This document shows positions 26,170 to 33,908 of a stretch of 64,000 nt of DNA, piece by piece. Under the pieces are notes generated by a model. That model was not told where the DNA came from and did not search any database. It worked only from the letters and a program-made list of their open reading frames with translations. A program made the position numbers and the translations under genes. This DNA comes from F23-B02 sp963632825 (GTDB lineage: Bacteria; Bacillota; Clostridia; Oscillospirales; Oscillospiraceae): NCBI GenBank assembly GCA_963632825.1, contig CAVGWF010000038.1, forward strand, positions 1 to 64,000, in the 5' to 3' direction. Within the stretch, counting starts at the first letter, position 1. Each line of letters starts with the position of its first letter.

Positions 26170-26199
26170 ATAATAAATTAACGCACCCAACCGAGTCAA
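26170..26199 (-). promoter_or_regulatory. Promoter of the OYE-SDR operon
   Basis: On the minus strand TTGACT (26194-26199), 18 bp, TATTAT (26170-26175). A small palindrome GTTTCTGAAAC (26158-26168) lies just downstream of the -10 and could be an operator. Confidence 0.6.
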
Positions 26200-26270
26200 G
26201 AAGTCGTTGAAATATCAGCGTTTTTTCCAATTTTGCCTGCCTTGTTCTGACAACTGTTCGCGTTTTGTGT

Positions 26271-26299
26271 TTGACCGCGGGGACGATATATGATAAAGT
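26271..26299 (+). promoter_or_regulatory. Promoter of the tetR gene
   Basis: TTGACC (26271-26276), 17 bp, TAAAGT (26294-26299), about 40 bp before the TetR ATG and overlapping the inverted repeat at 26296-26320. Confidence 0.65.
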
Positions 26300-26320
26300 G
26301 TACAAGAAACTTGGACACTT
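26296..26320. promoter_or_regulatory. Candidate TetR operator
   Basis: Inverted repeat AAGTGTACAAG, spacer AAA, CTTGGACACTT: 10 of 11 positions are complementary. It overlaps the end of the -10 and the start point of the tetR promoter, which fits autorepression. Confidence 0.65.
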
Positions 26321-26337
26321 GTTCGGAGGTGAATGAT

Positions 26338-26934
26338 ATGACGGCTTCAGGCTCCAAAAACACCGACGCGATAGTATCCGCTGCCGTGGGGCTTTTCAAA
26401 AGCAGAGGATATGTCAATGTATCGGTCAGCGACATTTGCCGCACGGCCGGTGTACCGAGATCGTCGTTTTACAGCATTTTTGCCGGCAAGGAGGAGGTAA
26501 TAACGCACCTTATCCGCAATCTCAAGGACGATCAGCAGGCGATGCTTGCGGAGTTTATAAATGCGAAAAACGATCTGGAGCGTATCTGGGCGCTGTATGA
26601 CAGATACCTGTCTCTTGCCATGGAGTTCGGACCCGAGCTTACCGGAACGCTTTTGTCGCTCGAGCTGCAGAAGCCCGTGGGACTTTTTAAGCTCTTTAAC
26701 TCGTTTAACGATTGGTTTGCAAAGCTCATTGTAAACTGCCAGCGCCAGAGGCTTATCCGCAACAAGAACCGCGCCGAGGACATTGTCGCTCTCGGCATCC
26801 GCATAGCGGTCGGAGCGACATACGAGTGGTGCCTTACCGGCGGAAGCTTTGACCTGCGCAATGTCGCAATAAGCGAGCATGAGTCGCTTTACGATGTCCC
26901 GCAGGAATTTCGGCAAAATGCGGCGCAGGCGTGA
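26338..26934 (+). CDS. TetR/AcrR-family transcriptional regulator
   Basis: A 198-residue regulator. The N-terminal helix-turn-helix spans about residues 8-55 (AIVSAAVGLFKSRGYVNVSVSDICRTAGVPRSSFYSIFAGKEEVI), the classical TetR pattern. The C-terminal ligand domain is not assigned. ATG 26338 with GGAGGTG 6 nt upstream is chosen over an earlier in-frame start that would include the operator. It is divergent from the OYE-SDR operon, so it most likely controls that operon and itself. The inducer is unknown, probably a substrate of the enzymes. Confidence 0.92.
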   Translation: MTASGSKNTDAIVSAAVGLFKSRGYVNVSVSDICRTAGVPRSSFYSIFAGKEEVITHLIRNLKDDQQAMLAEFINAKNDLERIWALYDRYLSLAMEFGPELTGTLLSLELQKPVGLFKLFNSFNDWFAKLIVNCQRQRLIRNKNRAEDIVALGIRIAVGATYEWCLTGGSFDLRNVAISEHESLYDVPQEFRQNAAQA

Positions 26935-27028
26935 GCCGCCTATATCAAAATACTACTCAAATACTGCACAAAAGTGCTGCGCCATGACTGGTTATTTTGC
27001 TGTTTTTAAATTTTTTGTATGAATAACA

Positions 27029-27057
27029 TTGCACGGGATGTAATGTTTCTGTATAAT
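27029..27057 (+). promoter_or_regulatory. Promoter of the SLH-repeat protein gene
   Basis: TTGCAC (27029-27034), 17 bp, perfect TATAAT (27052-27057), about 58 bp before the ATG. Confidence 0.75.
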
Positions 27058-27114
27058 GATTGTCGGTATATTGTCACTTTCGGGCAATGCCCGTGTGGAT
27101 TAAGGAGGAATAAT

Positions 27115-29313
27115 ATGAAAAGACGCATCATCAGTATGGTAATGGTGCTGGTGCTCGTGTTCACGATGCTGCCGGTCTATGCCATTGCCGATGGCAGCGG
27201 TGATGGCACTGGGGATGCCGCTGCTGACATTCAGAGCATCATCGACACCGTAAAGGGACTCCTGAACGGCGGCGACACCTCAGGAAAGCTCGACGAGATA
27301 ATCAAGGATCTCGATTACGGGCAGCTTGCAAAGCTCTTTGCCGAGCTCATAAAGGATAAGATAGATATAACTCCTATCCTCGATAAGCTCGACATCGACG
27401 CGATAGCGGCGGTGATAAAGCAGCTCATCGCCGGTGATGTGGATATAAGCGACATAATCGCAGGTCTTGACACCGACAAGATAGTTGAGATACTCAAGGG
27501 TCTCGTCGGCGACAACGACGCCTTGACCGAGATACTCGGAAAGCTTGATACCGATACGCTCGTAGCCGTTATCAAGGGTCTCATCGCCGGCGATGTGGAC
27601 ATAAGCGACATTATCGCAGGTCTTGATGTAGATAAGATAGTTGATATAATCAAGGGACTCGGCGCGGATAACGAAACCATCGGAAAAATCCTTGAAAAGG
27701 TCGACATTGACAAGCTCGTTGAGATCATAAGGGGTCTCATCGACGGAGGCGTCGATGTCGGAGATATACTGAAAAACCTTGATCCGTACACTCTGCTCAA
27801 GGTCATCTCCGGTCTGTTCGCCAATGATCTCGATGTAACGGGACCGAGTAATGTTACCGTCACCGAGACCGAAACGGCAACCTTCAGCGTTAAGGTGAAC
27901 CTCAGCCTTGTTGAGCAGCTCAAGGGCACTACATATAAATATATGTGGCTCGAGCCCGACACACTCAAGAATCTCAACAGCGAAAATTTTGAAAAGCTTG
28001 ACGTTCTCACTCTTATAACCCGCCTGCTCGGCAGCTCGCTCGGCAACGGAGAGACTCTGAGCATCGCAAATACCACCATGCGCGATGACGGCAGAAGCTT
28101 TGTCTGCGTTATCTACAGCATCAGCGATAAGGTGTTCTATGTCACCGATAAGGCGACCCTGACGGTAACCCCGTTCAGCGCCTGCACCCATAACAGCCTC
28201 AAGCACGTGCGCGGCATAGAGGCCACCTGCACCGAGGCGGGCAATGTGGCTTACTACGAATGCTCCACCTGCGGAAAGCTCTTCCTCGATAAGGAATGCA
28301 GCGAACAGACCAATGCAGACGATATAGTTATCCCCGCAAAGGGTCACACCCCCGTTGAGACAAAGGCAGCGGTCGAGGCCACCTGCACCTCCACCGGTCT
28401 GACCGCCGAGCTCACCTGCTCGGTGTGCAATGAAGTAGTCGAGCAGCAGAAGATAGTGCCCATGAAGGCGCACACCCCCGTTGAGGGTACGCCTGCCGTT
28501 ACCCCTACCTGCACGACCAACGGCAGTACCGCGCAGACAATATGCAGCGTCTGCAAGACCGAGCTCGTCGCGGCAGAGGTCATCCCCGCAAGTGGACACA
28601 CAAAGGTCGTTGACATTGAGGCTGTTGCACCTACCTGCACAGAGCCCGGACGCACCGAGGGCAGCCATTGCAGCGTCTGCAACGAAGTGCTCAGCAAATC
28701 CGAGCCTGTAGCTGCCAAGGGACATAACTTCGTCGGCATAAAGTGCAGCGAGTGCGGCGCGTTCGTGCCGTTCCCGTTTGTCGATGTTCCCGAAACGGCA
28801 TGGTATCGCGGCAATGTCGAGTATGTCTGGCAGCATGAGCTTATGGTCGGCATTTCCGCAAACGAGTTTGCACCCGATGCGACCATGACCCGCGCGATGT
28901 TCGCGCTCGTGCTCTACCGCATAGCCGGCGAACCGTCGGTCGTTGATATGCGTGTCCCATTTACGGATATAAGCAGCAGCCACTGGGCGTATAACGCAGT
29001 CGTCTGGGCGTACAACAAGGGCGTCACGGACGGCGTGAGCGCAACGGAGTTTGCACCGGATGCAAACATAACCCGCGAGCAGCTTGTAACGATGCTTTTC
29101 CGTTATGAGAAGGCAAGCCCCGTGGCAGGCGGCACGCTCAGCTTTACCGATGCCTCCTCCGTAGCTTCGTGGGCACGCGATGCGGTCATCTGGGCATCCT
29201 CCAACGGAATAGTCACCGGCTATACGGACGGAAGCTTCGGACCCAACAAGATGGCTACCCGCGCCGAAATGGCAGCTATTCTCCAGAGATACTGCCAGTT
29301 TAAGCAGATATAA
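27115..29313 (+). CDS. Secreted SLH-domain surface protein with 26-residue helical repeats
   Basis: A 732-residue exported protein. Order: signal peptide (MKRRIISMVMVLVLVFTMLPVYA); about residues 30-240 with repeats of roughly 26 residues, pattern x-I-x-x-I-L-x-x-L-D-x-D-x-L-V-x-I-I-K-G-L, paired into two near-identical 52-residue units; a beta-rich linker near 245-350; four Cys-rich repeats (ATCT...CSxC...PAKGH type) at about 360-550; and three C-terminal SLH domains (FVDVPETAWY, FTDISSSHWAYNAV, FTDASSVASWARDAV) that bind secondary cell-wall polymer. ATG 27115 with AAGGAGG. The function of the helical repeats is unknown; an adhesin or S-layer role is plausible. Confidence 0.9.
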   Translation: MKRRIISMVMVLVLVFTMLPVYAIADGSGDGTGDAAADIQSIIDTVKGLLNGGDTSGKLDEIIKDLDYGQLAKLFAELIKDKIDITPILDKLDIDAIAAVIKQLIAGDVDISDIIAGLDTDKIVEILKGLVGDNDALTEILGKLDTDTLVAVIKGLIAGDVDISDIIAGLDVDKIVDIIKGLGADNETIGKILEKVDIDKLVEIIRGLIDGGVDVGDILKNLDPYTLLKVISGLFANDLDVTGPSNVTVTETETATFSVKVNLSLVEQLKGTTYKYMWLEPDTLKNLNSENFEKLDVLTLITRLLGSSLGNGETLSIANTTMRDDGRSFVCVIYSISDKVFYVTDKATLTVTPFSACTHNSLKHVRGIEATCTEAGNVAYYECSTCGKLFLDKECSEQTNADDIVIPAKGHTPVETKAAVEATCTSTGLTAELTCSVCNEVVEQQKIVPMKAHTPVEGTPAVTPTCTTNGSTAQTICSVCKTELVAAEVIPASGHTKVVDIEAVAPTCTEPGRTEGSHCSVCNEVLSKSEPVAAKGHNFVGIKCSECGAFVPFPFVDVPETAWYRGNVEYVWQHELMVGISANEFAPDATMTRAMFALVLYRIAGEPSVVDMRVPFTDISSSHWAYNAVVWAYNKGVTDGVSATEFAPDANITREQLVTMLFRYEKASPVAGGTLSFTDASSVASWARDAVIWASSNGIVTGYTDGSFGPNKMATRAEMAAILQRYCQFKQI
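27427..27738 (+). repeat. Tandem 156-bp coding repeats inside the SLH protein gene
   Basis: Two adjacent units of 52 codons, each made of two related 26-codon halves. The DNA of the units is also very similar in the stretch encoding DVDISDIIAGLD, which points to recent duplication. Boundaries are approximate. Confidence 0.6.
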
Positions 29314-29410
29314 GGCTTAAAAGATAATATGATGAAGCTCCCTCCGTAATCGGGCGATGCGGCATAGAGATAAATCGGCTCTGAGCGGCTCTTTTCCGCC
29401 CATACGGAAC

Positions 29411-29451
29411 AAAAAATCTCGGTAATACGAAAAGTGCTGCCGAGATTTTGT
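29411..29451 (+). terminator. Terminator downstream of the SLH protein gene
   Basis: A stem AAAATCTCGGTA / TGCCGAGATTTT with a T-run. The rest of 29314-29620 shows no gene I can support; it is AT-rich intergenic sequence. Confidence 0.7.
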
Positions 29452-29621
29452 TATGTTGCCTGAAATATTTTGCTCTCATATCAAGCAATACACGGCATGA
29501 TTAATAGTAAAGGCTGAATGATGGCAACAAGTCTGTAATAGGTGAGCAATAGACGGCTATTTTGCCTTATTTCAAGCGATTTTCCGCTATTTTTGTTCAA
29601 CCGGCAAAATAACAAAAAGCA

Positions 29622-29669
29622 TAAAAAAGTACCGAAATTAAGCTAAAATCGCTCAATTTCGGTACTTTT
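29622..29669 (-). terminator. Terminator of tRNA-Pro
   Basis: A 15-bp perfect stem AAAAGTACCGAAATT / AATTTCGGTACTTTT. On the minus strand it lies right after the tRNA 3' end and is followed by T-rich sequence. Confidence 0.85.
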
Positions 29670-29670
29670 A

Positions 29671-29746
29671 TGGTCCGAGTGACTGGAGTTGAACCAGCGG
29701 CCTCTTGAACCCCATTCAAGCGCGCTACCATCTGCGCTACACCCGG
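29671..29746 (-). tRNA. tRNA-Pro (anticodon GGG)
   Basis: A 76-nt cloverleaf with encoded CCA. Acceptor CCGGGTG pairs with CACTCGG (one G-U); anticodon stem CTTGA/TCAAG holds the loop ATGGGGT with anticodon GGG; the T-arm contains GGTTCAACTCC. A TATAAT-like -10 lies upstream at 29761-29766. Anticodon GGG reads CCC and CCT. Confidence 0.93.
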
Positions 29747-29918
29747 ATTTCCAACGCCCGATTATAGTAACACAAATGCGTGATAAATGCAATAGTTATT
29801 TTAAAAAAATATTTCGGATAAACGAACGTGGAGAAAGAAATTGTGAACTTTGTTGGAAAATTGACGCTCATTTTTCTCAAAAACACCTATTTTCGTACAC
29901 AAATGTGCCGAGTAGGTC

Positions 29919-29947
29919 TTGCTTAACAGCCGGAGTTGGAATATAAT
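29919..29947 (+). promoter_or_regulatory. Promoter of the zinc-ribbon protein gene
   Basis: TTGCTT (29919-29924), 17 bp, perfect TATAAT (29942-29947), about 53 bp before the ATG. Confidence 0.7.
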
Positions 29948-30000
29948 AAGCATGTAAATACCGTAAGGTGACCAATAAGAAGAAATAGGAGGATTTTGCT

Positions 30001-30237
30001 ATGAAATGCCCTCGCTGCGGACATGAAATGACCCTCGATACCCACCGCAAGTATGCACTGAATATGTGCTATGAGTGCGGCTATATCGAAGGCAGACTCG
30101 ATGACGGCCCCGGCACCGGTGCAAGCAACTATGCACGCCTCAGAGCCATGAATTTTAACGAGGCTGTAGCATTCATTTCCGGCGGTCTTGGCATCGACGA
30201 GGAGAAAGTCGCCGATTGGCTTGACAACAAGGAATGA
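30001..30237 (+). CDS. Small TFIIB-type zinc-ribbon protein
   Basis: A 78-residue protein. Two CxxC knuckles, CPRC near residue 3 and CYEC near 23, form a zinc ribbon. The C-terminal helical segment (NEAVAFISGGLGIDEEKVADWLDNKE) resembles a small UBA-like or HTH helix pair. It has its own promoter, a strong AGGAGG SD and a terminator, so it is a genuine monocistronic gene. I do not recognise a named family; small zinc ribbons often bind nucleic acid or partner proteins, which is only a general expectation here. Confidence 0.8.
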   Translation: MKCPRCGHEMTLDTHRKYALNMCYECGYIEGRLDDGPGTGASNYARLRAMNFNEAVAFISGGLGIDEEKVADWLDNKE

Positions 30238-30244
30238 TCCATTT

Positions 30245-30276
30245 AAAAGCCGCTCCGACCGGAGCGGCTTTTTTAT
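30245..30276 (+). terminator. Terminator of the zinc-ribbon gene
   Basis: A 12-bp stem AAAAGCCGCTCC / GGAGCGGCTTTT with a 4-nt loop and T-run. Confidence 0.9.
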
Positions 30277-30409
30277 ACCTTGACATTGAAATTCAGTAAG
30301 GGATGCTTTGCGCGTTTCAAAAAAGGCGGCTAAATAATGGGACGAATTGCCCGTTCAGACGCTGACGGTCATTGCTCGGCGCTTGCTCAGAACCGCGGAC
30401 AAAATGTAT

Positions 30410-30460
30410 AAATCCCTCCTGACAGGCATAGTAATGAACAAAGCCTTTCGGGAGGGATTT
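30410..30460 (+). promoter_or_regulatory. Long hairpin sequestering the SD of the deacetylase gene
   Basis: AAATCCCTCC (30410-30419) pairs perfectly with GGAGGGATTT (30451-30460), and TGA and AGGC extend it (partners TCG and GCCT), leaving a loop of about 15 nt. The 3' arm contains the only good Shine-Dalgarno, GGGAGGG, 6 nt before the TTG start at 30464. When folded, initiation should be blocked. Confidence 0.65.
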
Positions 30461-30463
30461 TAA

Positions 30464-31249
30464 TTGAAAAAAATATCTGATAAGATCAAAAACCGCAAAG
30501 CGGCGGCATCGGCGCTGGCGCTGGTCGTTCTCACGGCGGTGATATTCTGGACGACAAACAGCCCGTCGGTCGTGGGCACGGCGGCAAGCGACAGGCAGCT
30601 TCCGATATACTGCGTTCAGCGCGACGATAAAACCGTTGCGCTGTCTTTCGATGCGGCATGGGGCAACGACGATACGCAGCAGCTTATAGATATTCTGAAA
30701 AAATACAATGTGAACGCGACATTCTTTGTCGTAGGTCAGTGGGCGGATAAATATCCCGAGTCGGTAAAGGCTCTGGCGGATGCCGGCAACGAGGTCATGA
30801 GTCATTCGGACGACCATGCGCATTTTGCGCAGCTCAGCCCCGAGCAGATAAAGACCAACATAAGCGCCTCAAACGAGAAAATAAAGAAGATCACCGGCAC
30901 CGAGCCGACACTGTTCCGCTGCCCATACGGCGAGTATAACGACACCGTTATCGGCACCGTCAGCGAAATGGGTATGAGCGCCGTGCAGTGGGATGTTGAC
31001 AGCCTTGACTGGAAGGGGCTCTCCGCGCAGGAGATTTCCGACAGAGTGCTTAAAAATGTGAAATCCGGCAGCATCGTTCTCTTCCACAACGCCGCCGAGA
31101 ACACGCCCGAGGCGCTGCCGACCATAATAGAGACCCTGCTTGCCGACGGCTACACCATCGTTCCGGTCTCACAGATACTCCTCACCGGTGATTTCACCAT
31201 CGACAACACCGGAATGCAGTGTAAGGCGACACCGAAAAGCAGCACATGA
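30464..31249 (+). CDS. Polysaccharide deacetylase, PdaB-like
   Basis: A 261-residue NodB-domain deacetylase with one N-terminal membrane anchor (about residues 17-30). Motifs: SFDAAWGNDDT (motif 1, the sporulation PdaB form rather than FDDGP), SHSDDHAHF (metal-binding His pair), RCPYGEYND (motif 3), WDVDSLDWKG (motif 4) and IVLFHNA (motif 5). Such enzymes deacetylate peptidoglycan or spore-cortex glycans outside the membrane. The start is TTG 30464, where the SD GGGAGGG lies 6 nt upstream inside a hairpin. It is a single gene, followed by a terminator. Confidence 0.9.
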   Translation: MKKISDKIKNRKAAASALALVVLTAVIFWTTNSPSVVGTAASDRQLPIYCVQRDDKTVALSFDAAWGNDDTQQLIDILKKYNVNATFFVVGQWADKYPESVKALADAGNEVMSHSDDHAHFAQLSPEQIKTNISASNEKIKKITGTEPTLFRCPYGEYNDTVIGTVSEMGMSAVQWDVDSLDWKGLSAQEISDRVLKNVKSGSIVLFHNAAENTPEALPTIIETLLADGYTIVPVSQILLTGDFTIDNTGMQCKATPKSST

Positions 31250-31260
31250 ATTTAGCATAA

Positions 31261-31296
31261 AACCGCAGTGAGATTGTCGCTCACTGCGGCTTTTTC
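31261..31296. terminator. Bidirectional terminator, deacetylase / DUF218 gene
   Basis: A stem CCGCAGTGAG / CTCACTGCGG with flanking A and T runs lies between two convergent genes. Confidence 0.85.
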
Positions 31297-31303
31297 GGAT
31301 CTG

Positions 31304-32023
31304 TCAGCCGAATGCCCACTGGTATGTCACGCCGAACGCCTCGCGGAGAAAATAGTTGAGCATGATGGGGAAGTAGGTCGTGTGTCCGGCAATGCCGCCG
31401 ACCTCCTCACCGAGCGAATGTGCCAGCAGCTTTGCCCTGTATATGTGGTACTCGCTTGTTACCACCGCAGTGCCGCTGCCCGGATCGTCTCCGCGCGCAC
31501 GGATGATGTCGAAGCTGAATTTAAGATTTTCAAGCGTTGAGGTCGCCTTATCCTCCTTTATTATGCGCTCTTGTGCGATACCCTCGCTTGTGAGCCAGTC
31601 GAACATCGCCTGAGCCTCGGAGAGATTTTCGTTGCTGCCCTGACCGCCGGAGACTATTGCCACGGCTTTCGGGTGAGCGAGCATATAATCGCGCGCGGCA
31701 CGCATCCGCTCTATGAGCGAGAGCGAGGGGGTGTCGCCGTGTACGGCCGCGCCGAGCACGATTATATAATCATACCCGGTGTCCCCGTCTCCGCCGGAGG
31801 CCTTTACTATCGGTATCTCGACAATCACAAGATATATGAGTCCCGCCGCCGTAAGCGCGCACACCGTGCGCCTTATCCACGCCCTTTTGCACAAAAGCAT
31901 AACGGAGGCGACGGCGGCTGTAAAGATGAGCGCATAGCCGATGAAATTCATACCTGAGAGCACGAACCGGCATACAAGCCCCATAAACACAAGCGCTGCC
32001 GGCGCGATAAGCTTTTTATTCAT
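31304..32023 (-). CDS. YdcF/SanA-like DUF218 membrane protein
   Basis: A 240-residue protein with three or four N-terminal hydrophobic segments (about 5-70), then a DUF218 domain: DYIIVLGAAVHGDTPSLSLIERM, AIVSGGQGSNENLSEAQAM, STLENLKFSF and VVTSEYHIYRAKLLA. This is the SanA/ElyC/YdcF family, connected with envelope integrity and lipid-carrier pathways. ATG 32023 overlaps the ABC-F stop by 8 bp, with GGAGG upstream. It is the last gene of the FHA-SEDS / PBP / ABC-F operon. Confidence 0.9.
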   Translation of the reverse strand: MNKKLIAPAALVFMGLVCRFVLSGMNFIGYALIFTAAVASVMLLCKRAWIRRTVCALTAAGLIYLVIVEIPIVKASGGDGDTGYDYIIVLGAAVHGDTPSLSLIERMRAARDYMLAHPKAVAIVSGGQGSNENLSEAQAMFDWLTSEGIAQERIIKEDKATSTLENLKFSFDIIRARGDDPGSGTAVVTSEYHIYRAKLLAHSLGEEVGGIAGHTTYFPIMLNYFLREAFGVTYQWAFG

Positions 32024-33893
32024 CGGCAAGCTCCTCCCACTGCTCGTATGCCAGCGAAAGACGCTCGCTGAGCTTGTCCTTCTCCTCACCGAGCTCCATG
32101 AGCTTCTGATAGTCGCTGGCGTTTTCCTGCTCGAGCGCTTCAATGCCGGAGATCTGCTTTTCGAGAGCGGCAATGTCTCTTTCAAGCCTTGCAAGCCGCT
32201 TTTCTTTGCTTGGTGAGCCTTTTTTCGCCGGCTGCGCGGGCTTTGAAGCCTTGCTCTCGGCCTTTGCCGCGCGCGCGAACACCTCCTGCCGCCTGAGATA
32301 TTCTCTCATTTGTCCGTATGTGCCGCGGTAGTCAAGAAGCCTGCCGTTTTCGAGAAGCCATATGCGCGTTGCAAATTTCTCGATGAAGTAGCGGTCGTGC
32401 GAAACGAACAGCAGCGCCTCGGAGTAATCCGAAACGGCATCCTCCATCCATTCGCGGCTGGCAATGTCAAGATGGTTCGTCGGCTCGTCGAGGATGAGGA
32501 AGTTTATATCGCCGCCCATGATCATACACAGCCTAAGGCGGCTCTTTTCGCCGCCGGAGAGCGCGCCTACCGGAGTGAACACATCCTCGCCGCGAAAGCC
32601 GAACGCGGCAAGCCGGTCGCGCGCCTCCTGCGGCTGGCAGAGGCAGTCATACAGCATCGTGTCGAGCAGACTGCGATCTTCGTTATTGAAGCCGATTATC
32701 TGAGGCAGGTATGCCGGCCTCACCGAGGGACCGAATTTTATGCTGCCCTCGTCGGGAGCCTCCTGCCGCATTATCATTTTGACCAGCGTGCTTTTTCCGG
32801 TGCCGTTATCGCCGATGAGGGCTATCCTCTCACCGCCGGAAACAGTGAGATCAAGACCGGAAAATAGCTTTTTATCTCCAAATGCCTTGCCGACTCCGGA
32901 GCACACAAGCACCTCGTCACCGAAAAAGTCGGAGGACGAAAACCTTGCCGAAAGCTTCTTTGCCTCGGTCGGGCGTGCGGTCTGCTCAAGCCTGGCAATG
33001 CGCTTTTCCATTGAAAACGCACGCTTGTGCAGCTTGTCGTTGCCCATGAACGCCCAGAGATGCATCTGCTCGGCGGCTCTTGTGAGCTGCTCTATCTTTG
33101 CCTGATCCTTTTCATACCTTCTGAGCTTTTCCTCGAAGCGCTTCTGCCGCTCAACAACATAAAAGCTGTAGCCGCCGCTGTAAAACTCCGCCTTGCCGTC
33201 GTTTATCTCAATGCAGCGCTTTGCTGTCCTGTCGATAAAATACCGGTCATGGCTTATGAGCAGAACGGTACCCTTGAAATGCTGAAGATACTCCTCAAGC
33301 CACTCCGTCGCGCGCAGGTCGAGATGGTTCGTCGGCTCGTCGAGCAGCAGTATGTCGGTTTTTTCAAGGATCAGCCGCGCAAGGTTAACCCTCGTGCGCT
33401 CACCGCCTGACAGCAGGTCAAACGGCTGCTCGCGCATGCTCTGCGGAATGTCCAGACCGTTTGCCACGCGATTGCGGTCCGTGTCCATATCATAGCCGCC
33501 GAGGCGCGCAAAGTCGGATGACAGGCGGTCGTATTCGCTCAAAAGCCTGTCCGACTGGTTATGCTCCATTTGCTCTGCAAGCTCCTCAAGCCTGCGGGAT
33601 ATGGCGTAAAGCTCGCGGTGAGCGTCCTTTAAAACATCCTCTGTGGTCCAGCCCTCGGGGTAGACGGGGATCTGCGATATAAGCCCCATGCGTTTGCCGG
33701 AGGCTATTGCCACAGTACCCTCATCATAGTCTATCTCGCCCGTCAATATGCGGAACAGCGTCGTCTTTCCGCAGCCGTTATGCCCGAGAATGCCGACGCG
33801 CTCACCCTCGGCAATGTCGAAGCTGAGCCCGTCAAGTATGTTTTTACCCAATTCAAAGGACTTTACAAGCCCGTTGACGGATATGTCTGTCAT
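32016..33893 (-). CDS. ABC-F family ATPase
   Basis: A 625-residue cytosolic protein with two ABC ATPase domains and no membrane segment. Walker A motifs: GHNGCGKTT (about 37-45) and GDNGTGKST; signatures LSGGERTRVNLA and LSGGEKSRLRL; both domains have LLDEPTNHLD. An interdomain linker is present, and a charged coiled-coil tail of about 70 residues ends the protein (KEKRLARLERDIAALEKQI). ABC-F proteins act on the ribosome (EttA, Uup, YfmR, antibiotic-protection types); the subfamily is not resolved. It begins 15 bp after the PBP gene and overlaps the DUF218 gene. Confidence 0.93.
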   Translation of the reverse strand: MTDISVNGLVKSFELGKNILDGLSFDIAEGERVGILGHNGCGKTTLFRILTGEIDYDEGTVAIASGKRMGLISQIPVYPEGWTTEDVLKDAHRELYAISRRLEELAEQMEHNQSDRLLSEYDRLSSDFARLGGYDMDTDRNRVANGLDIPQSMREQPFDLLSGGERTRVNLARLILEKTDILLLDEPTNHLDLRATEWLEEYLQHFKGTVLLISHDRYFIDRTAKRCIEINDGKAEFYSGGYSFYVVERQKRFEEKLRRYEKDQAKIEQLTRAAEQMHLWAFMGNDKLHKRAFSMEKRIARLEQTARPTEAKKLSARFSSSDFFGDEVLVCSGVGKAFGDKKLFSGLDLTVSGGERIALIGDNGTGKSTLVKMIMRQEAPDEGSIKFGPSVRPAYLPQIIGFNNEDRSLLDTMLYDCLCQPQEARDRLAAFGFRGEDVFTPVGALSGGEKSRLRLCMIMGGDINFLILDEPTNHLDIASREWMEDAVSDYSEALLFVSHDRYFIEKFATRIWLLENGRLLDYRGTYGQMREYLRRQEVFARAAKAESKASKPAQPAKKGSPSKEKRLARLERDIAALEKQISGIEALEQENASDYQKLMELGEEKDKLSERLSLAYEQWEELADE

Positions 33894-33908
33894 TGTATTT
33901 CTCCTGTA

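Noticed and set aside
27400..27800. Possible CRISPR-like repeat array
   Set aside because: The repeats are in-frame coding repeats of 78 and 156 bp without unique spacers; no cas genes nearby.
27280..28983. A 567-codon antisense frame opposite the SLH protein
   Set aside because: Repetitive because the sense repeats are; no signal peptide or known motif.
29314..29500. Small minus-strand gene downstream of the SLH protein
   Set aside because: A 62-codon frame without SD or family similarity that overlaps a terminator.
30275..30405. Possible interspersed repeat (REP/MITE-like) before the deacetylase
   Set aside because: It has small stems such as CCGTTCAG/CTGACGG, but I found no second copy in the window, so I cannot support it.
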